The notes: generated by a model from the letters alone, not told the origin. Positions 8,587-17,318 are shown, counted from the stretch's first letter. The stretch: DNA of 38,105 nt from Rhizobium sp. Q54 (GCA_945947575.1 CAMEYM010000025.1:1-38105); one strand, 5' to 3'. Translations and numbers: made by a program.

Positions 8587-10173
8587 CTAGACCGCCTCGC
8601 CCACCAGCTCGCCGGCCAGCGCCCGCCGCACGAGGGCGATCGTCTCGGGCACGCCGTAGAGGGCGATGAAGGAGCCCATGCGCGGGCCGGCGCTCTGGCC
8701 GAACAGGGTCTCGTACATGGCCTTGAACCAGTCGCGCAGGCTGGTGAAGCCGTGGCGCTTGCCGACCTCGTAGACCTGATTCTGGATCGCTTCGGCGTCC
8801 GCGCCGGCGGGCAACGCCGCGAGGGTCTTCACGAGGTCTTCGAGGGCGGCGCGTTCCAGATCGGTCGGCGCGCGGTGCTTCTTGTCCGGCAGGACGAAGT
8901 CGAGGTAGTAGCGGATCGCGTACCCGACCATGCTGTCGAGGATCGGGTTGGCCTCGGGCGTCGCGTTCGGCGCGTAGCGCGACACGAACCCCCACAGCAC
9001 CTTGGGATCGTCGGTGTTGGCGGCGGCGACAAGGTTCAGCAGCAGGCCGAAGGTGACGGGGACGTCTTCGGCCGGGGGCTTGCCCTGGTGGATGAACCAC
9101 ACCGGGTTCTGCTTGCGCGCGTTGGCATCCTGCTCGCGATACGCGGCGAGTTGGCCGAGGTAATCGTCGAAATTCTTCGGGATGACGTCGAAGTAGAGCT
9201 TCTTCGCCCGCTGCGGCGCGTGGAACATGAACATGCCGAGGCTCTCGGTCGAGGCGTACTTCAGCCACTCCTCGATGGTGAGGCCGTTGCCGCGCGACTT
9301 GGAGATCTTCTCGCCCTTCTCGTCGAGGAACAGCTCGACGATGGGCGCGATCGGTGGCTCGCCACCGAGCACGCGCACAATCTGAGAGCTGAGCTTGACC
9401 GAGTCGATGAGGTCCTTGCCGGACATCTCGAAGTCGACGTCGAACGCGGCCCAGCGCATCGCCCAGTCGCACTTCCACTGCATCTTGACGTGGCCGCCAG
9501 TGACGGGCACCTCCGTGAGCGTGCCGTCCTCGTCGCGGAACACGACAGTGCCGGCATCGACCTTGCGCTCGACCAGCGGCACCTGCAGCACACGCCCCGA
9601 CTTGGGCGAGATCGGCAGGATCGGCGAATAGGTTTCCTTGCGCTCGGCACCGAGCGTCGGCAGCACCACGGCGGCGATCTCGTCGTGGCGCTCCAGCACC
9701 TTCAACAGCGTCGCGTCGAACACGCCGCGCTTGTACTGGTCGGTGGCCGAGCGGAACTCGTACTCGATGCCGAAGCGATCTAGGAAGTCGCGCAGCATCG
9801 CGTTGTTGTGGTGTCCGAAGCTCTCGTACTTGCCGAACGGATCAGGGATCGAGGTCAGCGGCTTGCCGAGGTGCTGGGCGACCATCGCCTGATTGGGGAT
9901 GTTGCCGGGCACCTTGCGCAGGCCGTCCATGTCGTCGGAGAACGCGACCAGGCGCGTCGCAATTTCGGGGGCGAGATCGCGGAACGCCTGGCGCACCATG
10001 GAGACGCGCTGGACCTCGCCGAACGTGCCGATGTGCGGCAGGCCGGACGGGCCGTAGCCGGTCTCGAAGAAGACCTCTTTCTTCGGACGCCTCGCCAGGC
10101 GCGCGAGGATCTTGCGCGCCTCCTGAAAGGGCCAAGCTTCGCCGGCGGGTGCGCGGTCGGTGGCGTCGTTCAT
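8587..10173 (-). CDS. lysS: Lysyl-tRNA synthetase, class I (archaeal type)
   Basis: This is the class I LysRS, which charges tRNA-Lys and is unrelated to the usual bacterial class II enzyme. It is common in Archaea and known in Alphaproteobacteria and spirochaetes. The 528-residue protein has the class I HIGH motif as HIGT (47-50) and the KMSKS motif as KISKS (289-293). Typical segments include FETGYGPSGLPHIGTFGE, SDDMDGLRKVPGN and GRVLQVPLVERK. The start is ATG 10173; the open frame continues to 12834 only as a shadow of the helicase gene. It is the first gene of the minus-strand run and is divergent from the helicase. Confidence 0.95.
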   Translation of the reverse strand: MNDATDRAPAGEAWPFQEARKILARLARRPKKEVFFETGYGPSGLPHIGTFGEVQRVSMVRQAFRDLAPEIATRLVAFSDDMDGLRKVPGNIPNQAMVAQHLGKPLTSIPDPFGKYESFGHHNNAMLRDFLDRFGIEYEFRSATDQYKRGVFDATLLKVLERHDEIAAVVLPTLGAERKETYSPILPISPKSGRVLQVPLVERKVDAGTVVFRDEDGTLTEVPVTGGHVKMQWKCDWAMRWAAFDVDFEMSGKDLIDSVKLSSQIVRVLGGEPPIAPIVELFLDEKGEKISKSRGNGLTIEEWLKYASTESLGMFMFHAPQRAKKLYFDVIPKNFDDYLGQLAAYREQDANARKQNPVWFIHQGKPPAEDVPVTFGLLLNLVAAANTDDPKVLWGFVSRYAPNATPEANPILDSMVGYAIRYYLDFVLPDKKHRAPTDLERAALEDLVKTLAALPAGADAEAIQNQVYEVGKRHGFTSLRDWFKAMYETLFGQSAGPRMGSFIALYGVPETIALVRRALAGELVGEAV

Positions 10174-10248
10174 CGATCCTGAATTCCGGCTACAACCCTT
10201 GGGTTGGGAGGGGGAACCTAGGCGCTGGCCATGTGGCTGGCAAGGACC

Positions 10249-10267
10249 CGCCAAGGAGACCTTGGCG
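10249..10267. promoter_or_regulatory. Perfect 8-bp inverted repeat in the lysS/helicase intergenic region
   Basis: CGCCAAGG and CCTTGGCG are separated by three bases. The repeat overlaps the candidate -35 region of the helicase promoter and lies 76 bp upstream of the lysS start. A dimeric repressor or activator site is plausible. It does not match the LexA consensus I know for Alphaproteobacteria (GTTC-N7-GTTC). Confidence 0.4.
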
Positions 10268-10287
10268 ACCCATCCAACACATATACT
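10262..10287 (+). promoter_or_regulatory. Candidate leaderless promoter of the helicase gene
   Basis: TTGGCG (10262-10267) lies 14 bp before TATACT (10282-10287), which fits the short spacing of Caulobacter-type promoters. The predicted transcription start coincides with the GTG at 10294. No ribosome-binding site precedes that GTG. Confidence 0.4.
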
Positions 10288-10293
10288 TCGGCC

Positions 10294-13101
10294 GTGAACG
10301 CGCCCCCTTCCCCAAGCCACATTCCGCTGCCCAACGCCCCCACCGTGGTGGTGCGTGGCCGCCGTGCGGCATGGGTTTCGGCGGACGGCGAGATCGAGGA
10401 GATGACCGCGGCAGAGGCCGGTGTGCGCGCCGAGACGCGGCAGCCATTTCTCTGCCACGCGCCCGCGACGGCCGCGAAGCTCGGCCTGCGGAAACTGGTC
10501 GGGTTCGATGTGCTGGAGCTGTTCGCGTTCGTACGACCGGCGAAGTTCTGCGTGCCGACGCCGGGCGGACTCGCGGCGGCGGTGGGGCTGATGCCGCCGG
10601 CCGATCTGATCGGCGAGGCGATGGCGCTGCGCGATGCGGCGGCGGCGCTGCTGCGCGAGTTGCGCGGCGATGCCGGCAACGAGCAGACCATTGCGCTGGC
10701 GCAGTTCCTGGCTGCGGCCGGCTGGAACTGGGCGCCGATGGCCCTGCAGGCGCTCGGCGCGAGTGCCGCGAACGGCACACCCTTCCCGCGCCTCACCCTG
10801 TGGAGCCGCCTGCCGGAGTGGAGCGAGCAGGCGCCGATGCCGGCGCCAGGGCACAGCCCCGTCGAGGACTCCGAGGCGCTCGGGCGTCTCGACGCGTTGT
10901 TGTCGCGCGGTGCGGAGCCACGCGCGCCGCAGCGCACCTACGCCACCGAGGCGGCGCGCGCGTTCGCGCCGCGCGGCGCCGATGCCGAGCCGCAGCTGGT
11001 GCTGGCGGAAGCGGGCACCGGCGTCGGCAAGACGCTCGGCTACATCGCGCCGGCGAGCGTGTGGGCCGAGAAGAACGGTGGTGCCGTGTGGCTGTCCACC
11101 TATACGCGCAACCTGCAGCGCCAGATCGATACCGAACTCGACCGCCTGTACCCGGACCCGGCGCGCAAGCACCAGAAGGTAGTGGTGCGCAAAGGGCGCG
11201 AGAACTACCTGTGCCTGCTCAACCTCGAAGAGGAAGCCGCGCGTGCCTTCGGCGGGGGCGGGGTGGCGATCGGACTCGTGGCGCGTTGGGCTGCCGTGAC
11301 ACGCGACGGCGACATGGGCGGCGACTTTCCCGCGTGGCTGATCGGCGTGCTCGGCAGCGAGAACACGGTGGGCCTGACCGATCGGCGCGGCGAGTGCATC
11401 TACTCGGCGTGCAAGCACTACCGGCGCTGCTTCATCGAGCGCACCCAGCGGCGCGCGCGGCGCGCCGACCTGGTGATCGCCAACCACGCGCTGGTGCTCG
11501 CGACGGCTGCGCGTGCCGGGGAGGACCCGCGCGAAATGCCGACGCGCTTTGTCTTCGACGAAGGGCATCACGTGTTCGATGCGGCCGACGCGGCGTTCTC
11601 GGCGCACCTCACCGGGCAGGAGGCGGGCGAACTGCGGCGCTGGGTACGCGGGCCGGAAGCCGGAGGCCGCCACCGCCGCGCGCGCGGCCTGGAGTCGCGG
11701 GCGGGCGACCTCGCCTCGGAACACGAGGGCGCCCAGAACGCCCTGATGAGCGCGCTGCGGGCCGCTGCGGGATTGCCGGCGCCAGGCTGGCTCGGGCGAC
11801 TGCGCGACTCCTTCGATGGGCGCGCTTTGCGGCGCGACGGCGACGGCATGGTCGCCAACCCGGCCGAGGCGTTCCTGGCACACGTGCGCGCCCAGGTGCT
11901 GGCACGCCAGTCGGCCCCCGATTCCGGATATGGGCTTGAATCGCCGGCGCAGCCGGCAACGCCGGAACTGTTGCGCGCCGCCGGGGAGCTGGAGCGCACG
12001 CTGCTGTCTCTCGCGGCGCCGCTCAAGGAGCTCGCCCGTATCCTGGCGCAGCGTCTGGACGACGAGAGTGAGACCATGGAGACCGAGACGCGCGCCCGCA
12101 TCGAGGCGGTGTGCCGCGGGCTGTTGCGCCGGGCGAACATCGTCGACTCGTGGGCAGCGATGCTGCATGCGCTGGAGGACGGCACGCCGGCGGCGTTCGT
12201 CGACTGGCTGACGCTGGACCGCATCGACGGGCGCGAGATCGACGTCGGCATGCATCGGCATTGGATCGATCCGACCCAGCCGTTCGCGGAAGTCGTGCTG
12301 TCGCGGCTGCACGGAGCGCTCATCACGTCGGCCAGCCTGCGCGACCGCAGCATCGGCGCAGACGACGGCGGCGACGCGGAGGATTGGCGCACGGCCGAGG
12401 TGCGCACGGGCGCGCATCACCTGGCGGTGCCGCCGCGCCGGGTCAGCCTGGCGTCGCCGTTCGACTATCCGGCGCGCACGCGCATCCTGCTGGTGTCGGA
12501 CGTGCGCCGCGACGAGCCCGACCTGATCGCCGCGGCATACCGCGAGCTGTTCCTGGCGGCGGGCGGAGGCGGGCTCGGTCTGTTCACCGCCATCTCGCGG
12601 CTGCGTATGGTCTACAAGCGCATCCTGGAGCCGCTCGAGCAGGCCGGCATCCCGCTGCTGGCCCAGCACGTCGACGCGATGGACACGGCGACGCTGGTCG
12701 ATATCTTCCGCGCCGAGATGGACACGTGCCTGTTGGGTACCGACGCCGTGCGCGACGGCGTCGATGTGCCCGGCGATTCGTTGCGCCTGATCGTGTTCGA
12801 CCGCGTACCGTGGCCGCGGCCCGACATCCTGCATCGGGCACGCAAGGAAGCCTTCGGCGGCGCCCGCTACGACGACATGATCGCGCGGCTGCGCCTGCGC
12901 CAGGCGTACGGACGATTGGTACGCAAGGCGACCGATCGCGGCGTGTTCGTGCTATTGGACCCGCGCACGCCCTCGCGGCTGTTCAGCGCCTTCCCTCCGG
13001 GCGTGACCTGCGAGCGCATGGGCCTGGCGGAGGCCGTGGCCGCCATTCGCTCTTTCTTACCCCGCCCTAGCCCCTTAGCGCTGACCGCCGGTCCTGGCTG
13101 A
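10294..13101 (+). CDS. DinG/XPD-like superfamily 2 DNA helicase with Fe-S cluster
   Basis: This 935-residue ATP-dependent 5'-3' DNA helicase has Walker A EAGTGVGKT at about 239-247 and a Walker B/DEAH box written DEGH (422-425). Four cysteines between them (307, 368, 373, 379) match the Fe-S ligands of the XPD/DinG family. The C-terminal helicase motif includes GTDAVRDGVDVPGDSLR and RQAYGRLVRKATDRGVF. About 210 residues precede the helicase core and may form a regulatory or extra domain. GTG 10294 was chosen because a -10 box lies seven bases upstream; an in-frame ATG at 10231 lies upstream of that promoter. The family acts in repair and R-loop removal; the exact role here is inferred. Confidence 0.9.
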   Translation: MNAPPSPSHIPLPNAPTVVVRGRRAAWVSADGEIEEMTAAEAGVRAETRQPFLCHAPATAAKLGLRKLVGFDVLELFAFVRPAKFCVPTPGGLAAAVGLMPPADLIGEAMALRDAAAALLRELRGDAGNEQTIALAQFLAAAGWNWAPMALQALGASAANGTPFPRLTLWSRLPEWSEQAPMPAPGHSPVEDSEALGRLDALLSRGAEPRAPQRTYATEAARAFAPRGADAEPQLVLAEAGTGVGKTLGYIAPASVWAEKNGGAVWLSTYTRNLQRQIDTELDRLYPDPARKHQKVVVRKGRENYLCLLNLEEEAARAFGGGGVAIGLVARWAAVTRDGDMGGDFPAWLIGVLGSENTVGLTDRRGECIYSACKHYRRCFIERTQRRARRADLVIANHALVLATAARAGEDPREMPTRFVFDEGHHVFDAADAAFSAHLTGQEAGELRRWVRGPEAGGRHRRARGLESRAGDLASEHEGAQNALMSALRAAAGLPAPGWLGRLRDSFDGRALRRDGDGMVANPAEAFLAHVRAQVLARQSAPDSGYGLESPAQPATPELLRAAGELERTLLSLAAPLKELARILAQRLDDESETMETETRARIEAVCRGLLRRANIVDSWAAMLHALEDGTPAAFVDWLTLDRIDGREIDVGMHRHWIDPTQPFAEVVLSRLHGALITSASLRDRSIGADDGGDAEDWRTAEVRTGAHHLAVPPRRVSLASPFDYPARTRILLVSDVRRDEPDLIAAAYRELFLAAGGGGLGLFTAISRLRMVYKRILEPLEQAGIPLLAQHVDAMDTATLVDIFRAEMDTCLLGTDAVRDGVDVPGDSLRLIVFDRVPWPRPDILHRARKEAFGGARYDDMIARLRLRQAYGRLVRKATDRGVFVLLDPRTPSRLFSAFPPGVTCERMGLAEAVAAIRSFLPRPSPLALTAGPG

Positions 13102-13196
13102 GCCCTTGCCGGGGGCGGGGCGTCCCCCTATGGTCCCGCGACCGAATCTTGGTTTCGCGCGCTTGCCGCGCGACCGACCCGCCCGCCGAGGATCCG

Positions 13197-13595
13197 ATGG
13201 AACACACCGCGCTGATCTACACCATGGTGATCATGTCGGCCGCCGACTCCGACATGGCCGACGTCGAGCTCGGCATCATCGGCGAGATCGTGCGCACCCT
13301 GCCGGCGTTCAAAGACTTCGACGGGGACCTGCTGCCCAAGATCGCCGAGGACTGCGCCGAGCTCATCGGAAGCGACGGCGGCCTCGACACGGTCATCAAG
13401 CTGGTTAAGCAGTCGCTGCCGGCGCGCCTGCGCGAAACGGCGTACGCGCTGGCGTGCGACGTGGCGGCAGCCGACGGCAAGGTCAGCGACGAAGAAGTAC
13501 GGCTGCTCGAGATGATCCGCGACGGGCTCGAGCTCGATCGCCTGGTTGCCGCCGCCATCGAGCGCGGCGCGCGGGCGCATTTTCAGAACATCTGA
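13197..13595 (+). CDS. TerB-like (tellurite-resistance family) small protein
   Basis: This 132-residue soluble helical protein has two TerB-type segments: YTMVIMSAADSDMADVELGII near the N-terminus and YALACDVAAADGKVSDEEVRLL at about 80-101. The D-G-K-V-S-x-E-E motif is the conserved acidic/metal-binding part of TerB folds. The open frame starts at 13149, but ATG 13197 is the better start because the fold begins there and a GAGG stretch lies upstream. There are no other ter genes nearby, so tellurite resistance should not be inferred. It may share the helicase transcript (96-bp gap). Confidence 0.75.
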   Translation: MEHTALIYTMVIMSAADSDMADVELGIIGEIVRTLPAFKDFDGDLLPKIAEDCAELIGSDGGLDTVIKLVKQSLPARLRETAYALACDVAAADGKVSDEEVRLLEMIRDGLELDRLVAAAIERGARAHFQNI

Positions 13596-13660
13596 CGGTC
13601 CGCTTGTCCGGTCGCGCCCACCGCGCGACACGTTCACGCGACCATACTTAGCGCCGCGGC

Positions 13661-14329
13661 TCACAGCCCGCGCGGGTTCTCGATCAAGTCGTCGATGAAC
13701 GCGGCGACCGTAGCGATCGCTTCCTCGACGTTCTCTTTCTCGGTGCGGCCCGAGGTCTTCTTGCGCGGCTTGAAGCTGTGGTCGCCGTCGGCCAGCCAGT
13801 GGACGGTGACGGCGCGGGAGAGCGCATAGCCGGGCACTTCGTCTTCCGTCCCGAACTGATCGCGTGCGCCCTGCACGATGAGGGTGGGCGTGGTCAGGGT
13901 CGCCAGGTGGTTGAGGCGCACCGGCGTCGCCGGCTTGCCCGGCGGATGGAAGGGGTAGCCGAGGCAGACCAGGCCGAGCACGCCTTCGTCGTCGGCGACC
14001 ATGCTGGCGATGCGGCCGCCCATCGACTTGCCGCCGATGACAATGGCGCGGCGCGAGACGCCGCGGGCATCGATGGCGGCGATGACCTGGCGCCAGGTGT
14101 CGAGCAGGACGGGCGCCGGATTGGGACCACCGCCCCGCTTTCCTTCGCGCCGCGCGTGCATGTAGGGGAACTCGAAGCGCGCGGCCGCGAACCCGGCCGC
14201 AGCCAGTCCGGCCGCAACGTCGTTCATGAAGCCGGAATCCATCGGCGCACCGGCGCCGTGAGCAAGCACCACGGTCGCCCGAGCGCGCTCGGGCGAGCCG
14301 TCCCACAGGAGCGGCGGCGACGCACTCAT
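13661..14329 (-). CDS. Alpha/beta hydrolase of the KANL3/Tex30 type
   Basis: This 222-residue cytoplasmic protein has the oxyanion-side motif LAHGAGAPMDSGFM, the nucleophile elbow GGKSMGGR (Ser), an acid in QGARDQFGT and a histidine in LADGDHSFKPRKKTSG. The last segment is distinctive for the dienelactone-hydrolase-like KANL3/Tex30 group. The triad looks complete. The substrate is unknown. The start is ATG 14329; 26 upstream residues of the open frame have no similarity. It follows the parvulin gene by 22 bp, so the two may be co-transcribed. Confidence 0.85.
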   Translation of the reverse strand: MSASPPLLWDGSPERARATVVLAHGAGAPMDSGFMNDVAAGLAAAGFAAARFEFPYMHARREGKRGGGPNPAPVLLDTWRQVIAAIDARGVSRRAIVIGGKSMGGRIASMVADDEGVLGLVCLGYPFHPPGKPATPVRLNHLATLTTPTLIVQGARDQFGTEDEVPGYALSRAVTVHWLADGDHSFKPRKKTSGRTEKENVEEAIATVAAFIDDLIENPRGL

Positions 14330-14351
14330 GCGACGCCCGCCGCGGTGGTTG

Positions 14352-15284
14352 TTAGCGAGCCGGGCCCGGCACCGGAACCGGAGTAGGCGCCATGGCGGGT
14401 TCGGCACCCATCGCGGTGCCGTCGAAGTTGAAACGCGTCACTTCGGCGCCGGCGACGAGATCCTCATAGAACTCGTCTACGAGACGGCGGCCGAGATCCT
14501 GGCGCAAGGTGTCCTGCACCTGTTCGAACGGCGGCGGCGGCGAGAAGCGGCGATCGGTCACCAAGATGACGTGGAATCCGAAATCGCTCCGCACCGGCGT
14601 GGTGGTGTACTCGCCCGGACGCATGCGGAATGCCGCCGCGGCGAACACATCGACGATCTCGTCGCGCTTGAAGTGCTCCATGGCGCCGCCGCGACCGATG
14701 CCCTGCTCGGTGACGCGAGCCAGGATCGCGTCGAAGTTGCCACCGGCGTCGAGCTCCTTGACCACGGCAATGGCCGCTTCCGGATTGTCGAACAGGATGT
14801 GCTTCACCGCGACCTCTTCCTGGCCGGCCTCTTGGGTGAGCAGATCGGCGTACGCCTTTTGCAGCGCTTCTGGCGACAATGCCCGTTCGACCGCTTCGTT
14901 GAGCATGGTTTCTTCGAGAACGCGCTCCTGCCAGAACTGGAAGCGCTTCTGGACGTCGGCGCGCTGATCCATCTTCACGACGCGCGCCTTTTGGGCGGCG
15001 ATCTTGCGCTCGACCGCGCTCTGCAGGAGCTGCGGATAGAGCAGATCGAAGGACATCTGGCGAACGCTCTCGCCGAGGGTCTGGTAGAGGTAGATCACGT
15101 CGGACGCACGGACCTGCTCGCCGTTGACGATCGCCACAACCGGATCGGCGTCCACGGGCGCCGCAGCAGCCGGGCCGGCCGCGGGCGCCGCCGGCGCGGC
15201 GGGAGCGGCAGGCGGGGTCTGCGCCGAGGCACTGCCGATCGCGGCCGCCATGGCCAAGGCGGCAAGATAGCGTACGCGAATCAT
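14352..15284 (-). CDS. Secreted parvulin-type peptidyl-prolyl cis-trans isomerase
   Basis: This 310-residue protein has a Sec signal peptide (MIRVRYLAALAMAAAIGSASA, cut at about residue 21-22) followed by an Ala/Pro-rich linker of about 25 residues. Residues 45-150 are a SurA-like helical region (VVAIVNGEQVRASDV). The parvulin domain spans about 155-265, with VAVKHILFDN, GGNFDAILARV, GGAMEHFKRDEIVDVF and TTPVRSDFGFHVILV. A Pro-rich tail ends the protein. It likely folds outer-membrane or periplasmic proteins. A GGAAAGGGA ribosome-binding site lies before the ATG. Confidence 0.9.
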   Translation of the reverse strand: MIRVRYLAALAMAAAIGSASAQTPPAAPAAPAAPAAGPAAAAPVDADPVVAIVNGEQVRASDVIYLYQTLGESVRQMSFDLLYPQLLQSAVERKIAAQKARVVKMDQRADVQKRFQFWQERVLEETMLNEAVERALSPEALQKAYADLLTQEAGQEEVAVKHILFDNPEAAIAVVKELDAGGNFDAILARVTEQGIGRGGAMEHFKRDEIVDVFAAAAFRMRPGEYTTTPVRSDFGFHVILVTDRRFSPPPPFEQVQDTLRQDLGRRLVDEFYEDLVAGAEVTRFNFDGTAMGAEPAMAPTPVPVPGPAR

Positions 15285-15471
15285 GACGTGTCCCTTTCCT
15301 CGAAACTGGTGATTTGCGCCGGATGCCGCGGGCGCCCTAGCGGCAGCCCCAAGTTCTGGCGTGCATCCTGGCGTACGGAAGGCGGCACCCTACCCTCGCC
15401 GCCCGGCCTCGGCAAGTTGGCGGAGGTAACGGTTCTTTGCGGCCCAGTCGCCGCTCCCGGCCAGGCCGCGC
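15285..15471. other. Intergenic stretch without a recognised gene
   Basis: It holds the upstream region of the parvulin gene, including its ribosome-binding site. I see no RNA gene or clear terminator hairpin with a T-run. Confidence 0.4.
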
Positions 15472-15759
15472 CTAGAACACCCAGGCCACGAAAAGGGTGA
15501 AAAAGATAAAGAACAGGAAAAACCCGGCGATCAGGTACTGAACCTCGCCCACCAGGCCATCTCCCGCCACCACGGCGAGGACCACCAGCAGCACCACCGA
15601 GGCGACCACGCCGGCGATGGCCGCGGTCTTCAGGCTGATGCCCTCGTTGAGGCCCGCGAACATCGATGCGGGCGCGCCGCCGCCGAAGGCGAGGAACGCC
15701 AGCGCCATCGCCGCAGCGACGACGATGCCGCCGGCGCCGACCCAGGCGAGGCCGTTCAT
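15472..15759 (-). CDS. Small three-helix membrane protein of unknown function
   Basis: This 95-residue hydrophobic protein has predicted membrane helices at about 5-26, 44-65 and 74-95. The last helix is very rich in Phe (FFLFFIFFTLFVAWVF) and ends at the C-terminus. No family is recognised. The helix pattern and start at ATG 15759 support real coding. It follows the PH-domain gene by 30 bp on the same strand, so the two probably form a unit. Confidence 0.6.
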   Translation of the reverse strand: MNGLAWVGAGGIVVAAAMALAFLAFGGGAPASMFAGLNEGISLKTAAIAGVVASVVLLVVLAVVAGDGLVGEVQYLIAGFFLFFIFFTLFVAWVF

Positions 15760-15789
15760 GCCCGACGCGCGCTCCGCGCGCTGAGACCG

Positions 15790-16206
15790 CTAGGCATTCT
15801 GATCGACGAGGTCACGAATGCGCTGGGGATGCGGCAGACCTTTGACGACGAGCTCGGGCTGGTCGCCCGAGGTGAAGATCGACACGGTGCCGGTGTCGAA
15901 GATGCGCTGGGTCACCGACTGGTGCACGCGCACCGAACGGATGCCCGCCGTGTGCAGCTCGGTCGTGGTGCGCGCCAGAAGCCCGTGACGCCACACTACC
16001 TCGCCGCGAGTGATCGTCAGGCGGTCGGTCAGACACTTCAGCCACCACACCAACAGGATGATGACGCCGAGGCCAGCGAGCGGCACAAGGATCAACGCCC
16101 CGATGAACGCGATCGGCGCGTTGCGAAACATGCGCGGATGCTCGTCGTAGAGGACGTTCGAGCCCGCGCGGCGGCCGGCGTCGATACTGGTGCTTGCGGT
16201 GTTCAT
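15790..16206 (-). CDS. Membrane protein with bacterial PH domain (bPH_2/YdbS-like)
   Basis: This protein of 138 residues has a short N-terminus, YDEHPRMFRNAP leading into a hydrophobic hairpin (about residues 30-58), and then the bPH_2 domain: WLKCLTDRLTITRGEVVWRHGLLARTTTELHTAGIRSVRVHQS. The family is common in small membrane proteins with no settled function. The start could be ATG 16206 or ATG 16224; neither has a clear ribosome-binding site. The open frame up to 16302 carries no family signal. Confidence 0.75.
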   Translation of the reverse strand: MNTASTSIDAGRRAGSNVLYDEHPRMFRNAPIAFIGALILVPLAGLGVIILLVWWLKCLTDRLTITRGEVVWRHGLLARTTTELHTAGIRSVRVHQSVTQRIFDTGTVSIFTSGDQPELVVKGLPHPQRIRDLVDQNA

Positions 16207-16394
16207 AGGCACGTATGTGGGCATCAAGCGGGGCCGTTGCCAGCCCGCAGCGAGGGGCCCCGCGCGGGATTGCCGCCACGAAAGGGGTAGGAGTAACCCC
16301 ATTGGAATAGAGGCGCCTCGGACTCATGTAGACACGCATCACCGGTTGCGCCGAGCAGCGCGCCCTTTGGTCCCTCTGGTTAGGAGCACACGCG

Positions 16395-17051
16395 ATGGCG
16401 AGACGGAACACCTTCCTTCGATCCACTACGGCACTTGCCCTGGGCGCGGCTCTGGCCGGGATGCCCCTCGGATTCGCAACCACGGGATGGCAACTGTTCG
16501 ACAATCAGGCAGCCTACGCGCGAGACGGTGACGACTCAGGCGACAACCGGGGGCCGGGCGGCGGCGATCGTGACGATGACGGCGATCGCGGGCGCGGTGG
16601 CGACGATGGCGCGGACGATGACGACCGGGGTCGCGACAGGGGCGATGATGATGCCGATGACGACGATATCGGCGATGACCGTGGCCGCGGCCGTGGCGCG
16701 GACGACGGTCCCGGTGACGTCCGCGGACGCGAACCCGAGGCGGACCGTGGGCGCGGCATCGAACCTGGCGACGATCGGGGCGGTGATCGCAATCGGCCGG
16801 CCTTCGCCGACACCAACTTCGAGACGCAGGGCGAACGCATCCGCACGTTTGTTGCGATCGCCACGGCGCTTGGGCTCGACCCGAATGTCGGAGCACAGCA
16901 GGCCAATCTCGGCACCCCCCTTGAGCGCGTTGTGCCGCCGGCCGTCCGCCTACCGGACGGCGCTTGGCGAACGGCCAACCTGGACGTCAACCGCGACGGC
17001 ACGGTGAACCAACTCGACCTAACGGCAGCGCGTCTGGGTGCGCGGCCCTAG
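16395..17051 (+). CDS. Secreted Asp/Arg/Gly-rich protein with one dockerin-like calcium loop
   Basis: A TAGGAG ribosome-binding site (16381-16386) precedes the ATG. The 218-residue protein begins with a signal peptide (about 1-40). Residues 44-135 are almost entirely Asp, Arg and Gly in irregular repeats. A short folded region follows (ERIRTFVAIATALGLDPN). The last 25 residues read NLDVNRDGTVNQLDLTAARL, a single type I dockerin-like/EF-hand loop. True dockerins have two such repeats. No cellulosome genes are near. The middle is intrinsically disordered and could bind calcium or other cations. I infer an exported cation-binding protein of unknown role. Confidence 0.7.
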   Translation: MARRNTFLRSTTALALGAALAGMPLGFATTGWQLFDNQAAYARDGDDSGDNRGPGGGDRDDDGDRGRGGDDGADDDDRGRDRGDDDADDDDIGDDRGRGRGADDGPGDVRGREPEADRGRGIEPGDDRGGDRNRPAFADTNFETQGERIRTFVAIATALGLDPNVGAQQANLGTPLERVVPPAVRLPDGAWRTANLDVNRDGTVNQLDLTAARLGARP

Positions 17052-17075
17052 CGAGCGAGCGAACCCAACCTGTCG

Positions 17076-17102
17076 GTGCCGCGGCCAGAATCGCCGCGGC
17101 AC
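17076..17102 (+). terminator. GC-rich hairpin after the secreted acidic protein gene
   Basis: GTGCCGCGG and CCGCGGCAC form a nine-base-pair stem with a nine-base loop, 25 bp after the stop at 17051. No T-run follows, so termination would be weak or factor-assisted. Confidence 0.45.
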
Positions 17103-17186
17103 CACGGCCGCCAAGAATCGAGTCAGTGAAGGATCAGGTCTCGCGCCGCGTCGGCGTCGAGCTGAAGCTGCAGAGCCTTCGCGCAG

Positions 17187-17249
17187 GTTGGAGCGGGTGA
17201 AGGGAATCGAACCCTCGTCGTAAGCTTGGGAAGCTTCTGCTCTGCCATT
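17187..17249 (-). repeat. attL: displaced 3' fragment of tRNA-Gly
   Basis: It is identical over 63 bp to 22843-22905. It contains the anticodon arm, T arm, acceptor 3' strand and CCA of tRNA-Gly(CCC), but the 5' half differs from 17250 onward. It is therefore the chromosomal 3' end displaced by integration and is not a working tRNA gene. Confidence 0.92.
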
Positions 17250-17318
17250 CGGCTCCGCCGAGACTCACCCAACGGGACCAAGCGTTTGGGCCGAGACAAT
17301 GTACCTCCGTTTCGTGCG

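Noticed and set aside
8587-12834. A 1415-codon minus-strand open frame
   Set aside because: Only 8587-10173 (lysS) has protein-family content. The rest is an antisense shadow of the helicase gene in GC-rich DNA.
13197-13595. Tellurite-resistance function
   Set aside because: Only a TerB-like fold is seen. No other ter genes are present, so resistance cannot be claimed.
16426-17002. Several open frames overlapping the secreted acidic protein gene
   Set aside because: The GC-rich Asp/Arg/Gly codon repeats open all frames. Only the frame from 16395 has a ribosome-binding site, a signal peptide and a calcium loop.
17187-17285. Second tRNA-Gly gene at the left end of the element
   Set aside because: The 5' half does not form a proper D stem or a full acceptor stem, so it is the displaced 3' fragment.
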